A DNA stretch of 64,000 nt from Halodurantibacterium daqingensis (GTDB taxonomy: Bacteria; Pseudomonadota; Alphaproteobacteria; Rhodobacterales; Rhodobacteraceae). Below, piece after piece: positions 26,371-34,818 of the stretch. Positions within the stretch are counted from its first letter, which is position 1. Each line of letters opens with the position of its first letter. The position numbers were made by a program, and so were the translations under genes. The stretch is taken from NCBI RefSeq assembly GCF_042666235.1, contig NZ_JBHTFQ010000010.1, positions 45,746 through 109,745 on the forward strand, given 5' to 3'. The notes below the pieces were generated by a model. The model was given only the letters and a program-made list of their open reading frames with translations. It was not told where the DNA came from and searched no databases.

Positions 26371-27177
26371 ATGTCCTTCTCCATCTCGGGCAAGACTGCC
26401 ATCGTTACGGGTGCCGCCAACGGAATCGGGCTGGCCATCGCCCGGCACCTGATCGACGAGGGCGCGAACGTGATGTTCGCCGACATCGACGAAGAGCGAC
26501 TTGAGGCCGAAGTGGGCGAAGAGGCCGAGAAAGAGGGCGCGGTTCGTTTCTTTGCCGGAGACCTGCGGCAGAAGTTGACGATCGCCAACCTTGTGTCCGC
26601 AACTTTGGACGCCTTTGACCGGATCGACATCCTTGTGAACGCGAGCCGGCAGATGCTGCATTCCGATCCGCTGAGCGTGGATGACGACGGGATGGAAACC
26701 CTGTTGCAGCAGAATCTCCTGACTAGCCTGCGGCTGAGCCAGGCTGTCGCCAAGCGCATGATCACTCAGGGCAAGGGTGCGCCCGAAGGTGCGCCGCTTG
26801 GGTCGATCATCAACCTGTCCTCGATCGCGGCACACCGCACCCGGCCCGAACTTCTGGCCTATTCGGTCAGCGCGGCGGCACTGGATCAGATGACGCGGTC
26901 CCTGGCGGTCGCACTTGCTCCGCACCGGATCCGGGTCAATGCCGTCGGCTTTGGCAGCGTCATGAGCGCGAGCCTGAAAGAAGCCCTGCGCGAGAACGAG
27001 AGTTACCGCGCAGCCATTGCCCAGGGGACGCCGATGGGCCGCATCGCCGCCCCGCACGAGGTGGCGGAGGCGGTTCAGTTCCTTGCCTCGGATGGTGCCG
27101 GGTTCGTGACAGGTCAGATCCTGACCGTGGACGGGGGGCGCACGCTGCTTGATCCGGTCGGCTGTGCCGCGCATTAG
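26371..27177 (+). CDS. SDR-fold protein with altered active site
   Basis: A 268-aa Rossmann protein of the classical short-chain dehydrogenase family. The cofactor motif VTGAANGIG (residues 12-20) and acidic D38/D40 (suggesting NAD) are intact. The catalytic set is not: S150/S151 and Y164 are present, but the Y-x3-K lysine is Ala168 (AYSVSAAAL), and the NNAG structural motif reads VNASRQ. The C-terminal ITGxxxxVDGG equivalent (VTGQILTVDGG) is intact. It may bind nucleotide without normal oxidoreductase activity. It sits third in a same-strand run with clpS and the methyltransferase. Confidence 0.88.
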   Translation: MSFSISGKTAIVTGAANGIGLAIARHLIDEGANVMFADIDEERLEAEVGEEAEKEGAVRFFAGDLRQKLTIANLVSATLDAFDRIDILVNASRQMLHSDPLSVDDDGMETLLQQNLLTSLRLSQAVAKRMITQGKGAPEGAPLGSIINLSSIAAHRTRPELLAYSVSAAALDQMTRSLAVALAPHRIRVNAVGFGSVMSASLKEALRENESYRAAIAQGTPMGRIAAPHEVAEAVQFLASDGAGFVTGQILTVDGGRTLLDPVGCAAH

Positions 27178-27303
27178 CCGGTTGCATGAGCATGACAGCC
27201 GAGGCCTGCATGCCTCTCCGACTCGAAAACCAGGACGCGAGGTGGTTTGACCACGCCCCATATGAGGTTCCGTGGAACTCCTGAACGCCGGTCGCTGGTT
27301 GAT

Positions 27304-28713
27304 TCAGTCCGGCAGCACCTTGCCCGGGTTCAGGATCCCCTCGGGATCCAGGGCCTTGCGCAGCGATCGCATGACCTCCAGCACGACCGGATCCTTGCGG
27401 CGCGCCATGGTCGGCTTCTTGCTTGTGCCGATGCCGTGCTCGGCCGAGAAGCTGCCGCCAAGCAGTGCCACGACATCTTCCACCGTTTCCCGAAGGCGGT
27501 CCTTGAACACCGGGTCACCATCGGTCGGGAAGATGGTGAAATGCAGATTGCCATCGCCCAGATGCGCGATGCTCAGCGTTTCAGCCTGTGGGTCGAGCGC
27601 AGCAATGCGAACCCGGACCTCGGTCTCGAACCTCGCCACGAGGTCAAGCGGAACGGCGACGTCCGTATCGACGATCGGTGACTGCCCCAGGGTGATCTCG
27701 GCCGCGGCCTCGCGCCGGGCCCACATTTCCGATCGCTGCGCATCGGAGCGCGCGACCACGGCATCCAGCACGGCGCCGCTTTCGGCAAGGTCGAACAATG
27801 TCTCCTCGAGCAGCGTGACAAGCGGGATGCTGCCATCTTCGCGGGGATGCGCGTCGCGTGGGCTGGTGGAGGCGATCTCGACCAGGATGTTGACATCGTG
27901 TTCCTGCGCAAAGGGCGCACGCATCTCGGGCTTGCGGGCAAGCAGGCGGCGCATATAGGCGCGAGGCATGTATTCGAAGGCCTCGACCAGCCCGGCCGTG
28001 GCCTCCTGCAGGCGGTTGAGAAGATCAAGCGCCACCCCCAGATCGGCGGTGGCAACCATCGCGGTTGCATAGGCACGGGGGGCGGGCACAAGTTTCAGGA
28101 CCGCACCGGTGATGATGCCCAGCGTGCCCTCGGCGCCGATGAACAGATCGCGCAGATCATAGCCGGAATTGTCCTTGTGCAGCGCGCTTTGCAGATCAAG
28201 GATCCGTCCGTCGGCAAGAACCACCTCAAGCCCAAGGCACAAGGCACGGGTATTGCCGTAGCGCAGCACGTTTGATCCGCCGGCGTTTGTGGAGAGAGCA
28301 CCGCCAATCATTGCCGATCCGCGCGCGCCGAACATCAAGGGAAAGCTCAGTCCCAGTTTTCCCACTTCCTCGTGCAGAGTGGCGAGGACCACTCCGGCCT
28401 CGACCACGGCAGTCCGCGCCGAGCGGCGGATCTCGCGGATGCGGTTCATGCGTTCGAGCGAGAGCATGAGCGCGCCTTCCGCCACCGTTCCCCCCGTCAG
28501 CCCCGTATGGCCCGAAACCGGCACGACAGGCACACGCGCCGCATGGGCAAGGCGCATGACCGCGGAAACTTCAGCGGTCGAGCCGGGCCGCAGGACAGCG
28601 AGCGGCGTCCATTCATACTGTCCGGTCCAATCGCGCCCGTAGCGCGCCGCATCCGCCCCGCACAACACCTGGGTCGCCCCCAGAAGGCGGCGCAATTCCT
28701 CGATCAGTTCCAT
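27304..28713 (-). CDS. FAD-binding oxidoreductase of the GlcD/D-lactate dehydrogenase family
   Basis: A 469-aa flavoenzyme of the VAO/PCMH fold that oxidises a D-2-hydroxyacid (D-lactate, glycolate or D-2-hydroxyglutarate). The FAD_binding_4 domain spans about residues 35-170 with PVSGHTGLTGGTVA and GGALSTNAGGSNVLRYG. The FAD-oxidase C-terminal domain carries SIAHLGDGNLHF and AEHGIGTSKKP, which hold metal and substrate ligands in homologues. No Fe-S or membrane domain is fused, and no glcE/glcF partners are adjacent, so the acceptor is unknown. The ATG at 28713 has AAAAGG close upstream. Confidence 0.9.
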   Translation of the reverse strand: MELIEELRRLLGATQVLCGADAARYGRDWTGQYEWTPLAVLRPGSTAEVSAVMRLAHAARVPVVPVSGHTGLTGGTVAEGALMLSLERMNRIREIRRSARTAVVEAGVVLATLHEEVGKLGLSFPLMFGARGSAMIGGALSTNAGGSNVLRYGNTRALCLGLEVVLADGRILDLQSALHKDNSGYDLRDLFIGAEGTLGIITGAVLKLVPAPRAYATAMVATADLGVALDLLNRLQEATAGLVEAFEYMPRAYMRRLLARKPEMRAPFAQEHDVNILVEIASTSPRDAHPREDGSIPLVTLLEETLFDLAESGAVLDAVVARSDAQRSEMWARREAAAEITLGQSPIVDTDVAVPLDLVARFETEVRVRIAALDPQAETLSIAHLGDGNLHFTIFPTDGDPVFKDRLRETVEDVVALLGGSFSAEHGIGTSKKPTMARRKDPVVLEVMRSLRKALDPEGILNPGKVLPD

Positions 28714-28771
28714 GCCTTTTCCCCGCAGCCTCGGCCCCGAACTAGCCACGACCTGCGACGATTGACCAGTG

Positions 28772-29494
28772 CTATTCAGCCGGTGCGGTGCCCTCGGCGC
28801 GATCAAGCAGTTCCAAGACGCGTGGCCCGAGGGCCTCCACGATCAGCTCCACGCCCCGGGCATTGGGATGGATATGGTCGCCCTGCATCAGGTCGGCAAA
28901 GCTCTCGCCGGCATCGGCCTTGTCCATCATCGGCTGAAAGATGTTGGGCGCGTGCAAGGCGCCGAATTCCGCCGCAAGCTCTGGATACATTGCATCGAAG
29001 GCCCGACGGAACTCGGGGCCGTAATTGCCGGGCGCCGGAAGACCGACCAGAAGCACCGGCACCGCACGGTCGGCGGCGGCCTGCAGGATGGCCTCCAGAT
29101 TGGCGCGGCTTGTGGCCGGATCGATGCCGCGCAAAAGGTCGTTGCCCCCAAGCGCCACGATCATGGCATCGGGCGCATCGGCGAGGGCCCAGGCAACGCG
29201 TGCCCGGCCGCCAGCGGTTGTATCCCCGGATACGCCTGCGTTGATGACGGTCACATCCCGTCCCTGATCCTGCAGCCACCGTTCAAGCTGGGGCACAAGG
29301 CCATCCTCGGGGGGCAGCCCATAGCCTTGCGTCAAACTGTCGCCCAGGGCCAGAAGTGTTGTTGCAGTGGCGAAACCGGGGGCAAGGGCGAGTATAGCGG
29401 CGACTGATGCCGCGATGCAGCGGTTGCGCAATTGCGCCGCTGCACCATATGGCTTGGCAAAGGCTTTGATCAGCGTGGCGCGGAGGTACTTCAT
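28772..29494 (-). CDS. tesA: Arylesterase / lysophospholipase, SGNH-hydrolase TesA type
   Basis: A 240-aa GDSL hydrolase, probably exported. The signal-like hydrophobic segment ends near LALAPGFATATT, followed by block I LALGDSLTQGYG (catalytic Ser), block III ALGGNDLLRG and block V DHIHPN (Asp/His). Its neighbours match E. coli, where tesA is divergent from ybbA-ybbP. The start is ambiguous. The ATG at 29494 overlaps the ATG of the divergent ABC gene within the palindrome CATG and has only a weak ribosome binding site. A TTG at about 29431 would shorten the positively charged N-region. Confidence 0.9.
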   Translation of the reverse strand: MKYLRATLIKAFAKPYGAAAQLRNRCIAASVAAILALAPGFATATTLLALGDSLTQGYGLPPEDGLVPQLERWLQDQGRDVTVINAGVSGDTTAGGRARVAWALADAPDAMIVALGGNDLLRGIDPATSRANLEAILQAAADRAVPVLLVGLPAPGNYGPEFRRAFDAMYPELAAEFGALHAPNIFQPMMDKADAGESFADLMQGDHIHPNARGVELIVEALGPRVLELLDRAEGTAPAE

Positions 29495-30194
29495 GACGGA
29501 CCCTGTTCTGAGGCTTCTGGATGTGCGGCTGACGCTGCAGGGCAACGCCGGCCCGGTCGATATCCTCAAGGGAATCACGCTTGAGGTCGGGCGCGGGGAA
29601 ACGCTGGGGCTGGTCGGGCCATCGGGTTCGGGCAAATCGTCACTCCTCATGCTCATGGGCGGGCTGGAACGCGCCACCGGCGGAACGGTGCAGGCCCTGG
29701 GCCATGACCTGACGGCCATGAACGAAGACGCGCTGGCCCGCTTTCGCAGAGGCAATATGGGGGTGGTGTTTCAATCCTTCCACCTTATCCCGACAATGAC
29801 CGCCCTTGAAAACGTAGCGACACCGCTGGAACTGGCCGGTCACAGCGATGCCTTCGACCGCGCCGCCGCCGAGCTTCGCGCCGTGGGTCTTGGTGACCGG
29901 ATGGATCACTATCCTGCGCAGATGTCGGGCGGCGAACAGCAGCGTGTGGCCCTGGCGCGTGCCGCGGCGCCCCGGCCGGCGCTGCTGCTTGCGGATGAGC
30001 CGACGGGGAACCTTGATGGCGCGACGGGCACGGCGATCATGGACCTGCTGTTCGATCTGCGCGACCGCCACGGTGCGACGCTTGTTCTTGTCACCCATGC
30101 GCCCGAGCTTGCCGATCGCTGTGACCGGATCGTGCGGTTGCGCGACGGCCTCGTCGTTGGCGAGGATCGCCAGCAGAAGCGCGCGGCGGAATGA
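29493..30194 (+). CDS. ybbA: ABC transporter ATP-binding protein, YbbA/LolD type
   Basis: A 233-aa ATPase of the MacB/LolD class. Walker A is GPSGSGKSS, the signature MSGGEQQRVALARA, Walker B LLLADEPTGNLD, and the H-loop VTHAPE. The ATG at 29493 has a near-perfect GGAGGTACTTC upstream, and that ribosome binding site lies inside tesA. It overlaps the permease gene by 4 bp. YbbA-YbbP systems are thought to move lipophilic or envelope substrates. The actual substrate is unknown. Confidence 0.93.
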   Translation: MTDPVLRLLDVRLTLQGNAGPVDILKGITLEVGRGETLGLVGPSGSGKSSLLMLMGGLERATGGTVQALGHDLTAMNEDALARFRRGNMGVVFQSFHLIPTMTALENVATPLELAGHSDAFDRAAAELRAVGLGDRMDHYPAQMSGGEQQRVALARAAAPRPALLLADEPTGNLDGATGTAIMDLLFDLRDRHGATLVLVTHAPELADRCDRIVRLRDGLVVGEDRQQKRAAE

Positions 30195-32722
30195 GCGCCG
30201 CCGTCGCCTTTCGCCTGGCGCGCCGCGAATTGCGCGGTGGCCTGGCCGGCTTCCGGATCTTTCTGGCCTGCCTTGTGCTGGGTGTCGCCGCGATCGCCGC
30301 CGTGGGCACGATCCGCGCCAGCCTTGAGGCTGGCCTGCGCGAACAGGGCGCTGTTCTTCTGGGTGGCGATGCGGCACTCAGCTTTACCTATCGTTTTGCC
30401 ACCGATGCGGAGCGGGCCTGGATGCAGGATCAGGCTGAACGCGTGTCCGAGATCGTGGATTTCCGCTCGATGGCCACCGTGGGCGAGGGGCTGGGTGCGG
30501 ACCGGGCCCTGACCCAGGTCAAGGCCGTGGACGATGCATACCCCCTTGTGGGCGAGGTGCGCCTTGATCCCCCTATGCCCATGGCGGCGGCGCTTGATGG
30601 TGGCGATCTGCCGGGTGGCGTGATGGACCGGCTGCTGGCCGACCGGCTTGCGATTGCGCCCGGCGATGTGTTCCGTCTGGGTGTGCAGGAGTTCCGGCTG
30701 ACCGCGATCCTTGTGGGCGAGCCTGACAGCAGCGCCGGGGGCTTTACCTTCGGCCCCCGCACCATTGTCGCGACCGAGGCGCTGGCCGGGTCCGAACTTC
30801 TGGGCCCCGGCACACTGTTCGATACCCGCTACCGGCTTGATCTGCCCGAAGGCGCCAACCTTGGCGCGCTGCGTGCCGAGGCCTTGCGCGCCTTCCGCGA
30901 CAGCGGCCTGCGCTGGCAGGACCGTCGCAACGGCGCGCCCGGGGTTGATCGCTTCGTGGACCGGGTGGGGGCCTTCCTTGTGCTGATGGGCCTGGCCGGG
31001 CTGGCGGTGGGCGGGGTCGGCGTATCCTCGGCCGTGCGCGCCTATCTGGAGCGCAAGGTGCCGGTTATCGGCACGCTCAAGACACTTGGCGCGACCGGGG
31101 GCATGATCTTCTTCATCTATGCGCTGCAGATCGGTGCGCTGACGCTGTTGGGGGTAGCGCTTGGCCTTGTTCTGGGCGCGGGGGTGCCGCTTGCGCTCGC
31201 GCCGGTGATCGAGGCGCGGCTTCCGATTCCGGCGACCTTTGCCCTTTATCCTGCCCCCTTGGCCGAGGCTGCGCTTTACGGTGTCCTGACGGCGGCGGTC
31301 TTCACGCTCTGGCCCCTTGCGGCAACCCGCGAACTGCGTGCAGCGGCGTTGTTTCGCGGAACGGACCAAGGTGCGCGCCGCTGGCCGGGGCCGATCTGGA
31401 TTGCCGCAACCGCCCTTCTGCTGAGTGCGCTGGTGGGCTCGGCCGTGTGGTTTTCCGGCGTGGCACGGCTTGCGCTGGGCGCGGCGGGTGGCGTTCTGGC
31501 GGCACTTGGGGTGCTGGCGCTCGCGGCGCTTGCGCTGCGCCTTGGTATGCGGCGGCTGGCGCGATCATCGGTGTTGCGTGGCCATACCGCGCTGCGGCTG
31601 GCCGTCGGCGCCATCGGTGGCCCACGGTCCGAGGCGGGATCGGTGATCCTGTCGCTGGGCCTGGGTCTCGCGGTGCTGGCCGCGGTCGGACAGATCGAAA
31701 GCAACCTGCGCGGCGCCATCGAAGGCGATCTGCCCGAACGCGCGCCTTCCTACTTCTTCGTCGATATTCAAGGCGATCAGCTCCCCGGCTTTCTTGCGCG
31801 TCTGGAGGATGATCCGGGGGTGTCGCAGGTGGAAACGGCGCCGATGCTGCGCGGGATCGTGACGCGGATCAATGGCCGCCCCGCGCGCGAGGTCGGTGGT
31901 GACCACTGGGTGCTGCGCGGCGACCGGGGCGTGACCTATTCCGCCGCCCGCCCCGACGATGTCGAACTGACCGAAGGCGAATGGTGGCCCGAAGACTACG
32001 ACGGCCCTCCCGTGATGAGCTTTGCCGCCGAAGCCGGCGCCGAGATGGGGCTGCGTCTGGGGGATGAGGTCACTGTCAACATCCTTGGCCGCGACATCAC
32101 CGCAGCGATCACCAGTTTCCGCAATGTCGATTTCTCGACCGGCGGGATCGGCTTCGTGCTGTCGATGAACCCCTCGGCGCTTGCCGGCGCGCCCCACACC
32201 CATATTGCCACCGTCTATGCCGAGGAAATGGCCGAAGCGGCGATCCTGCGCGACCTGGCCACGGCCTATCCCAACATCACCGCGATCCGGGTTCGGGACG
32301 TGATCGGCCAGGTTTCCGAGGCGCTCTCGGCGATTGCCACGGCCACGGCCTATGCGGCAGGCGCCACGCTTCTGACCGGGTTCATCGTGCTGATCGGTGC
32401 GGCGGCGGCGGGCGAACGGGGCCGTCTGTTCGAGGCGGCGGTGCTCAGGACGGTCGGGGCCAGCCGGGCGACAATCCTGGCAAGTTTTGCCCTGCGGGCC
32501 GCACTGATGGGCGCGGCTGCGGGCGCTGTTGCAATCGCTGCGGGGGCGGCGGCGGCCTGGGCGGTCATGCGCTTCGTGATGGAGGTTCCGTTCCGGTTCG
32601 AGCCGATGACAGCCCTTGCCATCGTGGCCGGTGGGGTGGTGGCGACGCTTTTCGCAAGCCTGCTGTTCGCGCTGCGACCCCTGGCAGCGCGCCCGGCCCA
32701 GGTGTTGCGCCAGCAGGAATAG
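30191..32722 (+). CDS. ybbP: ABC transporter permease, YbbP type (FtsX superfamily)
   Basis: An 843-aa inner-membrane protein with the duplicated FtsX/MacB arrangement: a first helix near residues 18-38, a large periplasmic domain, a core of helices at about 255-430, a second periplasmic domain (about 490-700), and a terminal set of helices at about 710-835. The size and layout match YbbP, which has two extracytoplasmic domains. It is coupled to ybbA by an ATGA overlap. It stops 5 bp before the stop of the convergent FAD gene. Confidence 0.93.
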   Translation: MSAAVAFRLARRELRGGLAGFRIFLACLVLGVAAIAAVGTIRASLEAGLREQGAVLLGGDAALSFTYRFATDAERAWMQDQAERVSEIVDFRSMATVGEGLGADRALTQVKAVDDAYPLVGEVRLDPPMPMAAALDGGDLPGGVMDRLLADRLAIAPGDVFRLGVQEFRLTAILVGEPDSSAGGFTFGPRTIVATEALAGSELLGPGTLFDTRYRLDLPEGANLGALRAEALRAFRDSGLRWQDRRNGAPGVDRFVDRVGAFLVLMGLAGLAVGGVGVSSAVRAYLERKVPVIGTLKTLGATGGMIFFIYALQIGALTLLGVALGLVLGAGVPLALAPVIEARLPIPATFALYPAPLAEAALYGVLTAAVFTLWPLAATRELRAAALFRGTDQGARRWPGPIWIAATALLLSALVGSAVWFSGVARLALGAAGGVLAALGVLALAALALRLGMRRLARSSVLRGHTALRLAVGAIGGPRSEAGSVILSLGLGLAVLAAVGQIESNLRGAIEGDLPERAPSYFFVDIQGDQLPGFLARLEDDPGVSQVETAPMLRGIVTRINGRPAREVGGDHWVLRGDRGVTYSAARPDDVELTEGEWWPEDYDGPPVMSFAAEAGAEMGLRLGDEVTVNILGRDITAAITSFRNVDFSTGGIGFVLSMNPSALAGAPHTHIATVYAEEMAEAAILRDLATAYPNITAIRVRDVIGQVSEALSAIATATAYAAGATLLTGFIVLIGAAAAGERGRLFEAAVLRTVGASRATILASFALRAALMGAAAGAVAIAAGAAAAWAVMRFVMEVPFRFEPMTALAIVAGGVVATLFASLLFALRPLAARPAQVLRQQE

Positions 32723-32727
32723 CGATC

Positions 32728-33867
32728 TCAGCGACGAAAGCTGTCCACAAAGCTCCGATCGATCCGGTCCTTGAGCCACCACGGCCATCGCCCCCGAAGT
32801 GAGAGGCCGTGATAGATCGCAATCGCCCGCCTGTCACCGCAGGAGACAAGGCGCAGGTAATCGCCTTGCGGATCATGGCGGCGCAAGCTGTCGCCCGTCG
32901 TTGCGGCGATCAGGTTATGGGCCAGGATCGGCGCCTGGCGCACGGCAAAGACCCCGGCCTTCGGGCGCGGCGCATGGGCCAGATGGGCGCAATCCCCTGT
33001 GGCAAAGATCGTTGGATCGCCGGGGATGTGCAACTGGGGCGTCACCGAAACAAAACCCTCGACAAGCGGCAGGCCGGACCCGATCAGCGCCTGAGGTGCC
33101 CGTGCCCCGGCTGCCGTGATGACCATGCCGGCCGGGTGGCTGACGCCATCCGCCAGTGTCACGCTGTTGCTGCCCAGGCCTGCGACGACCGTTTCTTCAA
33201 GAAGAATGACACCGGCACGATGGATGGCCTTGCGCAGCATCCTTTCTGCGCGCCTCCCGAGGCCGGCGAAGGCCTTGCTCCGGTCGACAAGCAGAACCTC
33301 GGGCCGCGCCGGGTCTGATCGAAGGCGCCAGGCTGCGGCGAGGGCAAGCTCGAACCCGGCAAGCCCCGCGCCGATCACACAGAGGTTCGGCGGACAGACC
33401 CCGGCCGCGCGATCGGCGAGAAACCTGTCCCAGCGGTCGATCAGCGGCGTCAGAGGCTTGGCTGGCGTCGCATGCCGGGCGCCCGGCAGATCCAGCCGGA
33501 GGTCAGCGCCGATGTCCAGCGACAGGAGATCAAACGGGATCTCGTCGCCCGAACTCAGCCGCAGCGATCTGCGGTCCATGTCCAGGGCCAGCATCCGCGC
33601 CTGAAGCAGCGTCGCACCTGCGCGTTCAGCCAGCTGCGCAAGGTCAATCTGGGCCAGTTCGCGCGGATAGTGCCCCGCCAGCACCCCCGGCACCATGCCG
33701 CTGTAGCTTGCTTGACGTGCGGGATCGATCAGTGTGAGCTGCGCGCGCGGGCGGTTCTTGCCGGCATAATCCCGAAGCACCAGCGCGTGGCTGTGGCCAC
33801 CCCCCACCATCACAAGGTGCGGTTCCTTCCGGGGCAAGACGCGCGTTCGCGGGGCAGACTGTGGCAC
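32728..33867 (-). CDS. FAD-dependent oxidoreductase, like the N-terminal domain of SelD fusions
   Basis: A 379-aa pyridine nucleotide-disulfide oxidoreductase fold related to NDH-2. The FAD motif HLVMVGGGHSHALVL and the second dinucleotide motif CVIGAGLAGFELALA are intact, with the FAD-contacting IFATGDCAHL near the end. The VGGGHSHALVLRDY start and PYSGM-like ASYSGMVPGVLAGHY are characteristic of the domain fused in front of selenide,water dikinase in many Proteobacteria. Here the reading frame stops where the kinase domain would begin. The GTG at 33867 follows AGGAACGATC. Confidence 0.85.
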   Translation of the reverse strand: MPQSAPRTRVLPRKEPHLVMVGGGHSHALVLRDYAGKNRPRAQLTLIDPARQASYSGMVPGVLAGHYPRELAQIDLAQLAERAGATLLQARMLALDMDRRSLRLSSGDEIPFDLLSLDIGADLRLDLPGARHATPAKPLTPLIDRWDRFLADRAAGVCPPNLCVIGAGLAGFELALAAAWRLRSDPARPEVLLVDRSKAFAGLGRRAERMLRKAIHRAGVILLEETVVAGLGSNSVTLADGVSHPAGMVITAAGARAPQALIGSGLPLVEGFVSVTPQLHIPGDPTIFATGDCAHLAHAPRPKAGVFAVRQAPILAHNLIAATTGDSLRRHDPQGDYLRLVSCGDRRAIAIYHGLSLRGRWPWWLKDRIDRSFVDSFRR

Positions 33868-33901
33868 GATCGTTCCTATCGGTGCGGGGGTGAATTTCCT
33901 C

Positions 33902-33930
33902 TTGACGCCCGGACGCCGCTCCCCTACCTA
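33902..33930 (+). promoter_or_regulatory. Sigma-70-type promoter of tRNA-Met
   Basis: A -35 TTGACG at 33902-33907 and a -10 TACCTA at 33925-33930 separated by exactly 17 bp. The -10 ends 13 bp before the tRNA. Confidence 0.7.
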
Positions 33931-33943
33931 GCGCGCACCCAGT

Positions 33944-34020
33944 GGCGGAGTAGCTCAGTTGGTTAGAGCAGCGGAATCATAATCCGCGTGTCGGGGGTTC
34001 AAGTCCCTCCTCCGCTACCA
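33944..34020 (+). tRNA. tRNA-Met (CAT), elongator
   Basis: A 77-nt cloverleaf. The acceptor stem is GGCGGAG / CTCCGCT (G-U in the first pair), followed by an encoded ACCA end. The D-arm is GCTCAGTTGGTTAGAGC, the anticodon arm is CGGAATCATAATCCG with anticodon CAT, and the T-arm is GGGGGTTCAAGTCCCTC. The lack of initiator-type GGG/CCC anticodon pairs points to elongator Met. Ile2 (lysidine) cannot be strictly excluded by anticodon alone. Confidence 0.95.
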
Positions 34021-34818
34021 TCACACCACATGAAAACCAGGCGTGAGGCAATTGCGCCCGACGGTCTTGTCGAGAGGGTGCAACCGCGTCCTGCCGGGGC
34101 TGATGTCGGAGACCGGGCATCCTCCCGGATGCCTGGTCTTGCTGATCTCGATGCCATTTCCCGCCGTGAAATGCGGTATGAGCCCGTGGCGCAGGTGCAA
34201 ACGCTGCGGGGTGGTCGGGCTTCAGATAACCCCGCTGTCAAGCCCACCCGCGCAACTGGATCTGCTTCGGCTGCCCGACGGGTGTTGTTGCTGGCGACCC
34301 CTGCGTCACCTTCGGTGCCATGGAGAAGCTCACCCTTGCAGGGGTCAAGGGGGGGGCGGACGATGTTCGGATCCTGCGCGCGCCTGCACCCTCATCATCG
34401 GGATCATCTCGTCAAAGCCCGGAACGATGGTGCTTTGCATCGGTGTGTGGGAACGCAACACTCCGTCGGTTCGCATGACAGGCCGGAACTCGGCGATCCT
34501 TGGCCAGGTCCGCTAGCGGCGACCAGACGGAAGCCGTCCGGATCATCGCCCCGACGCAGCGTCGCAGCCGGTCCGAACAGCGCGAGCGTTTGTCCTGCAG
34601 GATCAGGAGATCAGGATCAGGCCGGCACGTCATGCGATCAGGGCAATCACGTCCGTTGGCCGGGCAGGGCGGCAGGACTTGCGACAGCCCCCCGAGTGCG
34701 GGGAATAGCCGCCGCCGGAAGAGAGACTGGTCGCCATCCGGTTCCGTAAGGACGCCGGCTTCGTCATGTGGCGCAAGCAGATGAGCGGGGGGGGGGGCGG
34801 TGCCTCCGGGCCCGAGGA
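34021..34818. other. Gene-free interval downstream of tRNA-Met
   Basis: 798 bp with no convincing coding gene. The open frames here look like chance high-G+C frames: Cys/Trp/Arg-rich translations, no ribosome binding sites, no recognisable domain. It holds a hairpin near the tRNA and a run of eleven G at 34787-34797. A tRNA 3' end is a common integration site, but I see no integrase or direct repeat of the tRNA end here. It may be a decayed gene or untranslated spacer. Confidence 0.6.
34111..34138 (+). terminator. Hairpin downstream of tRNA-Met, possible terminator
   Basis: A 12-bp stem GACCGGGCATCC / GGATGCCTGGTC with one G-U pair and a TCCC loop. Only TT follows, so it is a weak intrinsic terminator at best. 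Confidence 0.45.

Noticed and set aside
27186..27284. 32-codon frame starting MSMTAEACMPLRLENQDARW between the SDR gene and the convergent FAD gene
   Set aside because: The composition is protein-like, but there is no ribosome binding site and no recognised family. I cannot separate it from chance.
34043..34516. 157-aa Cys/Trp-rich open frame after tRNA-Met
   Set aside because: Abnormal composition, no domain, no ribosome binding site.
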